A model generated the notes under the pieces. It saw only the letters and a program-made list of their open reading frames with translations, was not told the DNA's origin and made no database searches. From Liolophura sinensis (Eukaryota > Mollusca > Polyplacophora > Chitonida > Chitonidae): a stretch of 64,000 bases of DNA. Positions 22,161-32,720 of the stretch are shown piece by piece. Within the stretch, counting starts at the first letter, position 1; every line of letters starts with the position of its first letter. Position numbers and translations under genes: made by a program. Where the stretch lies: positions 85,420,644-85,484,643 of the forward strand of contig NC_088295.1 in NCBI RefSeq assembly GCF_032854445.1. The letters run 5' to 3'.

Positions 22161-22315
22161 CCTCCATTGTATTCCGATCTCTGAGGAGTTCCTTGGGTCA
22201 GCTTTCGTCACCTCCACCACAGTTCCACTGAGTCGCTTCTCCAACTCTGGCCGACTCATCCCTTTGATGTTAGGTTTGGAGGCAATCCTGGTGTGGTCAT
22301 AGCCATGACGGGAGT
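22161..22315 (-). CDS. robo: Robo exon, FN3 linker and domain 2 start
   Basis: Visible residues about 598-649. A hydrophilic linker (DSRHGYDHTRIASKPNIKGM) leads into the second FN3 domain, LSGTVVEVTKADP and EIGIQWR with its core Trp. One NSS sequon. Acceptor gattccag and donor TGGAGG|gtaatt. It is 155 nt, phase 1 in and phase 0 out. Confidence 0.91.
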
Positions 22316-22538
22316 CTGGAATCACATATCATACATACACAGTCACAATCCACAGGTTGCAATGAAGCAGTGGCAAGGTGAAACGAGAACAGATTTGGGG
22401 TAAAACTGCTCCTAACCATATTTCTTAAATATAACTTCAAAGTACAAAAATGTCTAAAAACGACAAATGTCAGACTTACAGAAAAATTTGCTAACAGTAG
22501 GAATTTCGCCATTTCGTGCATTTTAGTCAAGAACTCAC

Positions 22539-22689
22539 CTTTAGTGCGGATTTTGGCAGAGGGCTGTGAGGGTGGTCCCATCCCATGAGAGTTGATTGCA
22601 CGCACCACAAATATGTAACTGGTGTCCGGTCGGAGGTGACGAACTATGAAGTTATCTCGTGTGATCATCCCAGGTATCACCAACCAGCC
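22539..22689 (-). CDS. robo: Robo exon, FN3 domain 1, C-terminal part
   Basis: End of the first FN3 domain, visible residues about 547-597: GWLVIPGMITRDNF, then VRHLRPDTSYIFVVRAINSH, the tyrosine-corner pattern (L-x-P-x-T-x-Y-x-F-x-V-x-A) of FN3 folds. Acceptor gtgtttag and donor TAAAG|gtgagt. It is 151 nt, phase 0 in and phase 1 out. Confidence 0.93.
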
Positions 22690-23043
22690 CTAAACACAGT
22701 GACACAAACAGGTACACGTCAACTTATGGAATGTCAGGTGGTCAATATTGCACGAGTCATATTCACTCAGATATTACCTGATATGGTTTCCAAAACTCTA
22801 CATAGTGCTCAGTACCGTGTCCATTAAAGAGGAAATGAAACAGGAATAACATTCTAAAACGTTTTACTCCAAACATATATCACAAGTGTAACTAATCCAT
22901 TTGAGTGTTCATGTAATAGCTAAACACAACATGGTAATGCCCATTACACTGTGGTAAAAGCTGCTGCTTACATTACAAAATACAGTAAAGCATGCTGGTG
23001 GTCTAGATGTTACTGGATGGTTATACCCCAGCACATGACTTAC
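22690..23043. other. Robo intron
   Basis: Intron within FN3 domain 1; nothing recognisable inside. Confidence 0.8.
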
Positions 23044-23234
23044 CTCCCCTGTTTCTGGACTGAAATACTCAATACGATAGCCCTTTATGGACGAGGCCCC
23101 CTCCCTACTGCTGCGTCTCCAGCTCAAGTGAACTGACCGCTCCGTCTGGTCATCTGCCATCGGTTTGGACGGAGCATTGGGAAATGAGCCAGGGTCGGGG
23201 ATCCGATGGAACATTGTGGATGGGTTGGAGGGAA
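23044..23234 (-). CDS. robo: Robo exon, FN3 domain 1, N-terminal part
   Basis: Start of the first fibronectin type III domain, visible residues about 484-547: linker VPSNPSTMFHRIPDPGSFPNA, then APSKP, SVHLSWRRS (the B-strand Trp of FN3 folds) and IKGYRIEYFSPETGE. Acceptor attcacag and donor GGGGAG|gtaagt. It is 191 nt, phase 1 in and phase 0 out. Confidence 0.92.
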
Positions 23235-23441
23235 CTGTGAATGTGAATGTAAATGTATGTTCATCATGTCAAAAATCAAAAGTGAAAAATTATGTCTTTC
23301 ACATGGAATATTTCACTTTTACCTTGAGAGTAAACACATGGTCATGTTGGCAAAATAAAGGTTTTATTCACTTAATCATTCCCCTCATTGATTGCCATTT
23401 AAACCTAACACTTGAGGTAGATAAATAGCTCTCAAACTAAC

Positions 23442-23531
23442 CAGCAACAACGAGAGATGCCTTCTGTAGAGCCTCTCCAGTCTCACTCATAGCTTTACAA
23501 GCATAAATCCCAGAGTCAGAAATTCTCAGAT
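23442..23531 (-). CDS. robo: Robo exon, Ig domain 5, C-terminal half
   Basis: Short 90-nt exon, visible residues about 454-483, completing Ig5 with LRISDSGIYACKAMSETGEA (second Cys). Acceptor ctttacag and donor GCTG|gttagt, a somewhat weak donor. Phase 1 to 1. Skipping it would remove half an Ig domain without shifting the frame. Confidence 0.92.
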
Positions 23532-23791
23532 CTGTAAAGACAAAAATTAAAATAACCTGTATTATGTACTGATAATAAACATATTAACACATAAAATTAA
23601 TCTGTTTTGAATTTATATGAATAAATACTAGTGTCTTGTACAAATAATAAAAAAGAAAATAACAGCAAATATTGTTCAATCTTGTTTTTATTTCAATAAA
23701 ACACAGGTCAACGGTTTTATTTTAATAGAAGAAATTACTAGTAATTTGAATGAATAAAACTTCAAATATTTAAGAATTTCCTGTTTCATAC

Positions 23792-24010
23792 CAGATATCT
23801 GAAGAGAGCCAGAGTCTAAAATAGTGATGCGAGGGTCAGTCAGTGCGATTGGTCGGCTGTCCTTGTACCAGCGTATGATTGGCTGAGGGTCTCCGCTGGC
23901 CTGGCATGGAATGAGAGCCAGGCTGTTAACTGGCAAAGTCTGGTTCTGAGGCCCATACTGTATCAGAGGTGGTGGGCGAGGATCGTGATCTGGAATTGAG
24001 GCAACCGAGT
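23792..24010 (-). CDS. robo: Robo exon, Ig domain 5, N-terminal half
   Basis: First half of Ig5, visible residues about 381-453. RPPPLIQYGPQNQT matches the vertebrate start RPPPVIRQGPVNQT, including the NQT sequon; then come IPCQASGDPQPIIRWYKD and GSLQIS. The edge is ambiguous: acceptor gtttgcag gives 24010, while ttccag 21 bases further in gives 23989, both in phase 1, adding or dropping seven residues (DSVASIP). I chose the longer form because vertebrate Robo has a similar linker. Donor TATCTG|gtatga. It is 219 nt, phase 1 to 1. Confidence 0.9.
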
Positions 24011-25181
24011 CTGCAAACGGAATGTCCGCGGAGGACAAAGGGAGAGAAGCCATGTCAATAAGCAGGCAGCATGCGTGGGGTGCCGCAATGATACAGGCAA
24101 ATCAAGGTAACTACATGTACATGAGCAGACCTGGGGGTGGTGGGGGGAAACAAATAGGTGATGTATACGGTTACCAGTCACAGGGGTGGGGGGTGGGGTG
24201 GCAGCTTCAGACAGTACAGTCTACAGCTACATGTAGGCAATGGTACATTCAACTATAATAGGAAATAAACAGGGCCATTCCAAAATATATAACAGTCACA
24301 TCTGAAACCAGAAAATCTGATACCAATGCACTGTATATTTATGGTTGTGCTTGATTTTCATTGATACTAAAATTGAATACCTTAATCGTATGTTTAATAC
24401 TTTCTTCCATGATTGAAAACAATAAAATAAAATAACACCAAAATTGCATTAAATCATCCCACAATCCAAATAATTCTATACCTATCCCATAAGGATTTAA
24501 AAGATCTTTCTAGAAGAATGATAAATGTTAAACTGAAGACTTGCAGTAAAAAAAAAAAAACTGTCCAAAAGATGTCTTCATACAGATCACAGCATGCTTG
24601 ATGTATGTTGAGGAACCATGCAGCCAGTTTAGGTTGCTGACGAAGTAAGTTAAAAATCAAGAGTTTGCTGACCCCCAACAAAACATGATGTAATGGCTAG
24701 ACTAGTATATAGATTAGCTACAACTCAATGGATTGGAAAATAATATTGCCACATGCTGTCAGAGAAAATGCGCAAATCTAATGACAGGCTAAATGTTATT
24801 GGTGGCATGTCATGAGTTCACCCCTAGCACAGCAGTGGCAAGCTTTTGGAATTAGACGACTGCTCTAGTACCCTTAATTCACAGGGCATAAGAGTTACAG
24901 TAGTGGGCTGTGAATGTGGTGACTGGCCTCCCGTGGCTTACTACAACTTGGCCATTACCATTCCACAGGTGCACCATGAGCATACCACTGGCAGGCTAGG
25001 GGCGAAGCTACAGGAATCCATGTTGAGAATCTTTATGTTGCCTTGTACTGTATACACTAAACCTTCCAGATAAGTAAAGAAGAAGTAAAAGAATATTTTT
25101 TCCTTAGATGTACTCGGTTCTCATCACAATTTTTTCTTCAGTAAAATTTTGTGCGCTTGTCTGTCTGTATTTCCATCTCAC
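24011..25181. other. Robo intron with G-rich tracts
   Basis: Intron of about 1.2 kb between Ig4 and Ig5 exons. It has G-runs on the plus strand at 24132-24147 and 24183-24202 and a poly-A run near 24549; otherwise nothing recognisable. Confidence 0.75.
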
Positions 25182-25341
25182 CTCTGACTTCTATTTTAAC
25201 AGTTGCCACAGCACTACCAGCCACACTGAGTGCCTGGCACTGGTATTCCCCAGCATCCTCATGCTGGATGTTCTCCACACGGAAAGTTCCATCATCTCCA
25301 ACAGAGAATCTGCCATGGTCTTGTTTGGGGAACATCAACTC
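25182..25341 (-). CDS. robo: Robo exon, Ig domain 4, C-terminal half
   Basis: Second half of Ig4, visible residues about 327-380. It begins ELMFP, as Robo Ig4 does in other animals, and contains EDAGEYQCQALSVAGS with the second Cys. Acceptor taccttag and donor CAGAG|gtgaga. It is 160 nt, phase 0 in and phase 1 out. Confidence 0.94.
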
Positions 25342-25583
25342 CTAAGGTAAGCGACCATTACAATGTATTAAATACAAGCGGCCAAATTGCAATCTTATAT
25401 AGGAGATTAAATGCTCAGAAAATGGTCACACAGAAAACTTGGGCATGCCCTGTACATGGCTCAGATAAAAACACATCATCATCTTTACACTGTACTTCAG
25501 CTGACTCTAGGATAACCAACCCTACATATTATTCTGGTATTAACAATAGTAATTAGTCATAATTCACATCTATAGTACCATAC

Positions 25584-25708
25584 CTGTCCAGTGCCCCGAC
25601 TCCAGAAGACAGCCGGTGGGGGATTTCCCTCTACCTGGCACTGCAGGGTAAGAGTCCGCCCCACGCCCACCACTTTGTCTGACGGTGTCACCACAAAGGC
25701 TGGGTGGG
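25584..25708 (-). CDS. robo: Robo exon, Ig domain 4, N-terminal half
   Basis: First half of Ig4, visible residues about 286-327. It reads HPAFVVTPSDKVVG and then LQCQVEGNPPPAVFWSRG, with the first Cys and core Trp. Acceptor gtttacag and donor GACAG|gtatgg. It is 125 nt, phase 1 in and phase 0 out. Confidence 0.93.
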
Positions 25709-26051
25709 CTGTAAACACCACAGAAAAACACATTTGTATCGTATAATCTACATAAATGAAGTGCAAACAATTAACAGTCTAATTCAGACCATAAATACAC
25801 AATTTCAAAAAAGGGTAATTAAGTCAAAACAGCAATTTATTCAAATCACTGAAAAGCACAAATGCACTGTTTTCAGAATGGTTTATTTTTTTTTTTTTTT
25901 GCCTTTAAAAATACTTTCCTTGTCTTTAAAAAGTGATACATGTTTACATAATGCTGGTCATTTATATTAGTAGTAACACTTATTATTTTCTTATTTTGAA
26001 TAACCTAGGGCATGTGTAGGTTAGCACAGTATTATGGTGGGGATGACTTAC
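25709..26051. other. Robo intron
   Basis: Intron of 343 bases between Ig3 and Ig4, with a poly-T run near 25890. Confidence 0.8.
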
Positions 26052-26179
26052 AGTGTACGCTGAGTCTAGCCACGGCTTCTGTGGACCCCACAGAGTTTTC
26101 AGCCTGGCAGATGTACAGGCCTTCATCTGAAACTTGGGCCTTCTCAATAAACAGACTCTTATCATCCAGCAAACGAGCT
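26052..26179 (-). CDS. robo: Robo exon, Ig domain 3, C-terminal half
   Basis: Second half of Ig3, visible residues about 243-285, with SLFIEKAQVSDEGLYICQAEN supplying the second Cys and the D-x-G-x-Y-x-C pattern. Acceptor ttttgtag and donor ACACT|gtaagt. It is 128 nt, phase 2 in and phase 1 out, and it completes the domain begun at 26624-26762. Confidence 0.93.
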
Positions 26180-26623
26180 CTACAAAAAGCCATATCAGGT
26201 AATATGTACCAGGTGAATAATGCAAGGTGTGTGAGTTATGATTAAGAGGTAAAGCGACCCACAAATCAAGAGGAAGAGGAGATAGGTTAGAGAGTAGGTG
26301 GATTCTTCTTCAAGAGTACAGCTTACATGTACATGTAATAATATCCTCCAATAGAAAAATATGTAATTGATTAGCACAGCAAGATGGAAAGTCTGCTAGT
26401 TAGAGACCTGGTCGTGTCATATGGAAGGTAATGCATTAATGATTGCAATATTTGGGCTGATAAATGATACACGATCTGAATCCTCACTGAATTGATCAGA
26501 AACTTGAGCCTTGAGGCATGGCCGAGGTAGTGCAGACCTATAAATAGCTGTTATTATGGAGACTAATGAATCAAGCCATGTCACACCTGTGTAAGGTAGG
26601 ACTTCATGTTAGCTAATGCTTAC
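26180..26623. other. Robo intron
   Basis: Intron within Ig3; nothing recognisable inside. Confidence 0.8.
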
Positions 26624-26762
26624 CTTCCGCTGGGGATTTGCCCCTCTTCTTTCCTCCATATGATCGTAGGTTGGGGATCACCCGTAGCCTTACAGTTAAA
26701 CACAGCATCTTTGGTCTCATCTACCTGAACATCTTCTGGGGTTTTTACTATCTTAGGCCGTT
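26624..26762 (-). CDS. robo: Robo exon, Ig domain 3, N-terminal half
   Basis: First half of Ig3, visible residues about 197-242: ERPKIVKTPEDV leads into FNCKATGDPQPTIIWRKEEG, giving the first Cys and core Trp. Acceptor atccacag and donor GGAAG|gtaagc. It is 139 nt, entering in phase 1 and leaving in phase 2, so it needs the next exon to stay in frame. Confidence 0.93.
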
Positions 26763-28479
26763 CTGTGGATCAAACGCATTGGGTGCATGAACACCGATAT
26801 TTCAGCACAGGAGCCTCAGTCAAATGATTTTCTTTGGACACCATAAAACCTTTCATGTAAATGATTGCCAACAGTTTTATAGGTCAGTCACTTAATCACA
26901 AGGAACGGTATAAATTTTCTAAACTGTTTTCCTTTTTCATTTAACTTGTACCTTCATCTTACCAGTCCCTCCTTAAGTAAATGGCCCTAGGCAGCTAAAA
27001 GACAGGACATGAAAATTCAAAAACAATCAAATGAGCGACTGATCAATTTATAGAGCTGCATCATTCCCCAATGGATAAATAAAGTGCAAGGTTGTTTGCT
27101 CTCGACTGACCAACTCGGAGGGAGGCTCTGCCAGGCAGGTAGTTTACCTGGCACATAACCATGTCTGATACCTGATTCACCTTTACTTTATTTGTCTGAT
27201 TATGATTATAGGGTTTTATAGAGATTTGGTATGTTTACATATCTTTGCAGTGAGTCAGTAAATCCATACAGACAAAAAACAAGTCATAAATCACATATAC
27301 AAAATGCTCCTAGCTCTAGCCAACAGAACTGTAATACAATACAGATCAAACTGCTGGCTGGTGAACCCATTGCTAATGAAAACAACAGAGGAGTATAGCT
27401 TTTCCTCTCTTCGTCAGACTAAACATTATCTCACAATCCATCCAGCCATCTATGGTCTGTGCCTCAAAAAATACCTTTGTCAACTTGATATCTGGAGTAA
27501 CTGTGCTTAGATTCCCCTCACTCACTGCCCCTCCCCCTGAAGGAAAGGCTGACTCCCTGCCCTATCTCTAATGCACACTACATTCCAGGAGGTATGGCTG
27601 CCTGCATCATACAGACGTAATGGCAGACATCTAAATACAATCTTTCAGCATCTTGTCAATGGGCGAGTAACCTGAGGTTCCCCTCATCAGCAGAAATGTT
27701 GTGAAGCTGAGAATCTGTCAGAATCTCACAAACAGCTGCTACAAAAATAAACAGCCTCCAAAGCTCAACAGATACCCCTATTTTTTTCACAGACTATTCT
27801 ATTACTCCTTTTGTTAATGCGAAGGAAAAAACAAAGATCATTCAAGTACATGTAAGTGCTCAAGCAGACAACAGTACGTGATGCAGCACCCTGAACTTCA
27901 ATATTCAGGTACTCTGTTAACTGGGATATAGATCTGTATTTCATTCCACCTACTTCCTCAATTGTTGTGTCCTAGCATTGTGAACTCCTCGTTCCATTTA
28001 CCGTCAAAACACCATTTACCATCTACAATCAAAACACCATTTACCATCTACCATCAAAACACCATTTCCCATCTACCATCAAAACACCATTTACCATCAA
28101 CAGAAACACTTTCTGTGAAATCCACACACAGCCTTCTATAAATGATAGTTTAAAAGATGCTAGTTTAAGTTCATACCCCAGTTTCTAATTTTTTGAAAAC
28201 CTTGTCCAACACTCTTTTATAGGTTGAAACCCTTCAGTGAAAAGAGAATTTTTAAAACTACAATACATGTCATTTTATTAACTCATTATGAACTATCCAG
28301 CTGACATCTTAAAAATAAAAAATTGACCTTAGATAGTCACATTAATTCTAACAACTGGCAACCTGTACACTGCAGATAAAAGAGGGAGAGGTCTCTGGTT
28401 CAGTAAGAGATCTGAGGTGTTTGAATGATCAGGACTCTGCTATTGTGCAGTTGTTGCAGAGGACTCATGTGTGACTTAC
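26763..28479. other. Robo intron, 1.7 kb
   Basis: Intron between Ig2 and Ig3, holding a 25-bp tandem repeat (27995-28105). No exon seen. Confidence 0.75.
27995..28105. repeat. 25-bp tandem repeat, about four copies
   Basis: Units ACCATTTACCATCTACCATC followed by AAAAC start at 28011, 28036, 28061 and 28086, with single-base differences. Confidence 0.92.
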
Positions 28480-28758
28480 CTAAAACTGACAGCTTGACAG
28501 GATTACTCTCTTTTTCTCCTGCCTTATTGTAGGCGATACATGTGTACATTCCTGTGTCTGATTTCTGTGTCTGAGCAAAGAGTAGGTCACCTTGTTCGGA
28601 CACTGACACTCGGCTGCTTTGCGCCAGTTTCTCCCCATCTTTTACCCATCTGACATGGGCCTCTGGTTCCCCTTTGGGAGGACGGCATCTCAAGGTGGCT
28701 TTCTCATCAACAGCCACCATTGTGTTTTGTGGGGTTTCCCGGAAATCATCCCGTAGTA
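28480..28758 (-). CDS. robo: Robo exon, Ig domain 2
   Basis: Encodes complete Ig2, visible residues 104-196. It starts VLRDDF, as in other Robo proteins, with Cys in TLRCRPPKGEPE, Trp in VRWVKDG and Cys in GMYTCIAYNKAGE. Acceptor gtttcag and donor TTTAG|gtaagt. It is 279 nt, phase 1 to phase 1. In the family Ig1-Ig2 form the ligand-binding end. Confidence 0.95.
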
Positions 28759-31700
28759 CTGAAACACAACGAAGGCATACATACAATTCAGACACACTTA
28801 TAAACATACTGATATGCTGTGTCAATGTTCAATACTATCCAATCAGCATCAGCACAAATCAACAAATGTATGTACAAGAGCACAGTTTTCTAATATGATA
28901 ATTATCTGACCAAAGTCCCAATTTCCCAGACTTAAGACAACAGCATGTGTGGAAATTTATCATTTGTTAGAGGAGGGCGGGTGACCTCTAGCTGCCCAGT
29001 CTTAATCAATCACACAGAGGATCCGTAAAAACACCAAAGACAGCCATTCTCTGCTGCCAGCTAGCAATGAAACTGCAATTTTAATGGCATCTTTTGAAGC
29101 GGGTAACATTCAAAGTCCATTAGATACTTCAGTCTTATTGTCTGCATGACAATGACAAGATGGAACCCATGTGTCAGGATGGAACAGAACTCTCCTCTCT
29201 TGGAGGTCAATAAATGGGAGGTCAACCTCGACTCCAATATTCACTTTCAAATTGCGTCAAAACTTCTTGGGCTATTTTTTATGGTCTGTGGTCTTCGTTA
29301 CCCAAACCTGTCTGCTATGAAAGAGATAAAAGATGGTGTAACAAAGCTGTCTATTGAAAGATGTGATGACTCATGTTAAAACGTTTTCAACTGAAGTGTA
29401 CAGGAATGGAAAAACAGCCAGGAATTGTCATCAAGTTGGAATTCATAAAAAAAACTAGCTGGAACAATGTCGAAGTCATCCAGACAGCAGCCTCTGTTTT
29501 AGCTGTCAATTCCTGGCATCCAAACTGCAAAACTTCTACAGTGAGGTCAGACTATTTCAATGTCTGTCAAAAAAAACTCTGGGAACAACCTCCATTACCA
29601 GATCTGTGATAATTTTTTCCAATTAATAGCCCAGACAGTGAAGAAAAAGCTTGGCTGTCATTGCTTTCTAGCCCCCTTAGCAGTCAGTTGGACAGGACTA
29701 TAATAGAAGCTGAAGTCGAATTCTTGAGCCAGGCCAACTGAGGTCATGCTAAATGTAGAGGATTTCTCTATGGTTAGAACATGATAACACAGGCATGAGG
29801 CCTTCATTGCATACAGGCTCCAGAAGAAAACAACCCTGCCACAACTTGTCAAAGAAGTCGAACTGTCACCTGAAATATCACCATGACAAACTGTGCTGCT
29901 AATACTCTCTTATTATTATTATAAAAAAAAATAATAAAAAATTACAATTAAAATACAATGTGGAATACATGTTACTGTATTTAACTTATTTATGTTTCTT
30001 CTCATTTATTTTGTGGAGTCTGAATTTAAGCTACATGTATTTGTGTTTCTTATTTTTACTTTACCTACATGTCATAAAACAGAAAAAATATGGAAGATTT
30101 TTTGTTCACAAAAATTTTAAAAGTGTTTTTAGAACATAGCAGATTACTATAATAAATGATGCAAGGTGTTATATGTTTTAGTGTATCTATTACACTTTAA
30201 ACTATTTTAATACAAACAACGTAAATAAACCTGAATTATTTTATCAAACATTGCAATGAATCACTTTTTAAAACTGTGCCCTACTGTTCTACTTTGACAG
30301 AGTTATCACCTTAAACAGAAATGTGCTGTTCATGCCCTGTTTCTCTCAGCTTATGTAAGACGCCTTGTGGGGTATATAACAGAGCACCTGCCTCATTCTC
30401 ACTCAGGTCAATAGACGACACATGCAGCGAGAAGAATATGAGAACTCCACAGCTCAGGTGTGTCTACCTGCCGGACGTGTGTCCCAATGCCACCAGCAGC
30501 CTTCACCAGGGGGCTCCCTGACAGACGTGACCCAATCAAAACCAACTACTGCTCGCTGAAATCATCATTCAATGCCTTATTCTATTCTGTGGAGATGATA
30601 TCACAGACAGGTCACACAACTGTAGCTGTGAGTGGCCCTGGCTGTTATTACTTGTCACGAGCAATAGCTCACTCCAGTTTTCTCACCTAAAGTCTACTTT
30701 GGCAGATCTACGATGTAATTTTCTAGTTAATTAAAGAAACATACTGTTGCCAAGAAACAGCCAAAGACAAGGTAGTAGACACTTAGGGAATGATAGCTTC
30801 ACCTTAACCAAATCTGTGAACCAAAAAATAAAAAGATGCCTTCTTAATATGAAAACCATACAGGTCACTGTTAAGCTATGGATATGTCAATCTTTTCATA
30901 ACCAAAATCAATTTTTATTCTTCCAAATTAAAACCAAAACACAAAATTCAGTTGAAGCTCAAACATGTCAGGTTTGAGCATAAAACTTCAGTACCTTGAC
31001 ATAATGAGCTTAGTTTTCAACAAAATGTGAGAAAGCAATGCCCTATGGCCTGTACTCTCAGCACTCCTATAGAGTACAGATGGAGGTAAAATGAGAAGCT
31101 AATTAGATTGATTCTAAATAAGAAAGCTAAAAGATGCTAATAACTTTCAACAGAGTCTGCTGGAGGCAAAGGGAAGTAAAGATTTGCACAAGCATCTCAC
31201 AGCAACATTGAAATCTTTATTGAAATCTTATTTCAAAGGATGAAAGTCTTCAGCTTTTGCAGTGATACATGCTGACAGCCTCAAGACTGCAACAGGGACT
31301 AATTCTGAAGTAAATTTCTTCAGTGTAGCCTTTAGGAACAGTTTCATCAAAGAGTTTATCCAGCTACCTCCTTCCTACGGCTGTAAACACACAAACATGT
31401 CCCAGGTGAACCATTTCATCTCTACCCATTACAGTAGTATCTTACCAATATGGCCACAACCAAACAAGATTATCCAGTGATTTCTTCAAAAGACTCACAC
31501 CAAACAGTTTCTAGAAACCTTTAAACCAGTCTTAGAAAACAACCTTAACTGAAATGGGTTTTTGTAAATTAGGAGAAAATAGCTTGGGATTCTAAACCTC
31601 AGGGCAGGAGTCTTACAAAAATGTAATCTTTGTCGAATAGCAGATAAAATACACACAAAAAAACTGTGAGTACACATCAATCATTAAATGGCCTCTACAA

Positions 31701-32411
31701 CTGATGGCTTCTAGGTGAGAAAAACAAAAACCTGCTTAAATCTTGACAAAATACAACAGCTGCTTAAACGTCAAACCCATTACAGACACCAGTCAGAGAG
31801 GTGAGGAATAACCACGGAAACATGCCAGGAAATGGCACATCAGGACAGAGAAGATAAAAAACACAGGATTGCCAAAACCAAATGATGGCACCTCTGCAAG
31901 ATAATGTCATCTGTCGTTCCAGTCAATCCCATTACACACAATTGTTCAAATAACCATACCCTGAAAATGCTGAGAAACTATGCTCCATGGTAACTGATGC
32001 AAAAAACATATATTGCCGATGTGGTGTTAAACCATAATCATTTATTCATTCATTATATTACATACAGGGGTGATATTAAACTTCATGTACATAGGTGCAA
32101 CTATCGGTGACACATCTTCGTCAAATGCAACATGTTCACTGGTTATACAATGAAGGTAAAGATAAGAATACTGTCTTCTACACACCTGTGAGGAATAAGG
32201 GCACTGGGTTATCTGCAACCATCAGTCACTCTGATTTGATTTGTGCCATAAAGAAAAGATCTCAATTAGCTTACATCTAATGGTCAAGGGCATATATTTC
32301 TAGGCAGGGAATTGTAAGTATATTATTTCTCCTGTAAGACAGACATTTTTGTCAATATCATGTTCACAAGGACTCAGAGCTTTTGGCACTTCTGAGGCTA
32401 CATGTACATAC
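28759..32411. other. Robo intron, 3.7 kb
   Basis: Intron between Ig1 and Ig2. Very AT-rich at 29900-30250. It holds a repeat tail near 32013-32058. No exon-like frame found. Confidence 0.7.
32013..32058 (+). repeat. Possible second SINE family tail
   Basis: GCCGATGTGGTGTTAAACCA followed by TCATTTATTCATTCATT resembles the 3' end (TTAAACCA plus CATT repeats) of another class of mollusc short elements. No head was recognised upstream. Confidence 0.4.
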
Positions 32412-32720
32412 CTGCTATCTCCAGTGTGGCATTTCTGCTGACCACAGACCCGTGGATATTGGTGGCCTTGCAGTAATAAACTCCAATGTCTGGTTTGTTG
32501 TTCTTGTTGTGGATGATCCGTAAGAAGAAGAGCTGATCATCCAACAGAAGTCTGTGAGAAGACGGGTCCTGTTCTGAGGTGACAACCTTGCGGCCATTGC
32601 GATACCACGTTACAACAGGCTTGGGATTTCCTTCTGCTTTACAGTTCAGTGTAGCTGGCTCATTCTTGGCTACGTAACCATCTTTGGGATGTTCAACAAT
32701 TCTGGGATTGGGTAATGCAC
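32412..32720 (-). CDS. robo: Robo exon, Ig domain 1 (first visible exon)
   Basis: Encodes the whole first Ig domain, residues 1-103 of the visible protein. It opens with PRIVEHPKDG, nearly the Robo Ig1 signature PRIVEHPSD, then EPATLNCKAEG (first Cys), VTWYRNG (core Trp) and VYYCKATN (second Cys). A glycosylation sequon, NAT, lies near the end at the same place as in vertebrate Robo. Known biology: Ig1 is the main Slit-binding domain. Acceptor ttgtag at 32721 and donor GCAG|gtatgt; 309 nt, phase 1 at both ends, so the exon is frame-neutral. The partner exon upstream must end with one base of a codon. Confidence 0.95.

Larger units (their letters stand above)
5794..32720 (-). other. robo: Robo (Roundabout) receptor gene, 5' incomplete
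   Basis: Gene span, visible coding exons only. Robo proteins are single-pass receptors on growth cones and migrating cells; they bind Slit through the N-terminal Ig domains and signal repulsion through the cytoplasmic CC motifs. Translated exons give 5 Ig, 3 FN3, one membrane helix and a tail of about 700 residues, roughly 1,550 residues in all; vertebrate ROBO1 is about 1,650. Every exon join listed below keeps the frame and uses GT/AG borders. The signal peptide exon is missing: the first visible exon starts in phase 1 and no convincing ATG exon was found up to 64000. Orthology to one vertebrate paralogue is not implied. Family assignment is very secure; single exon edges were read by eye. 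Confidence 0.96.
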
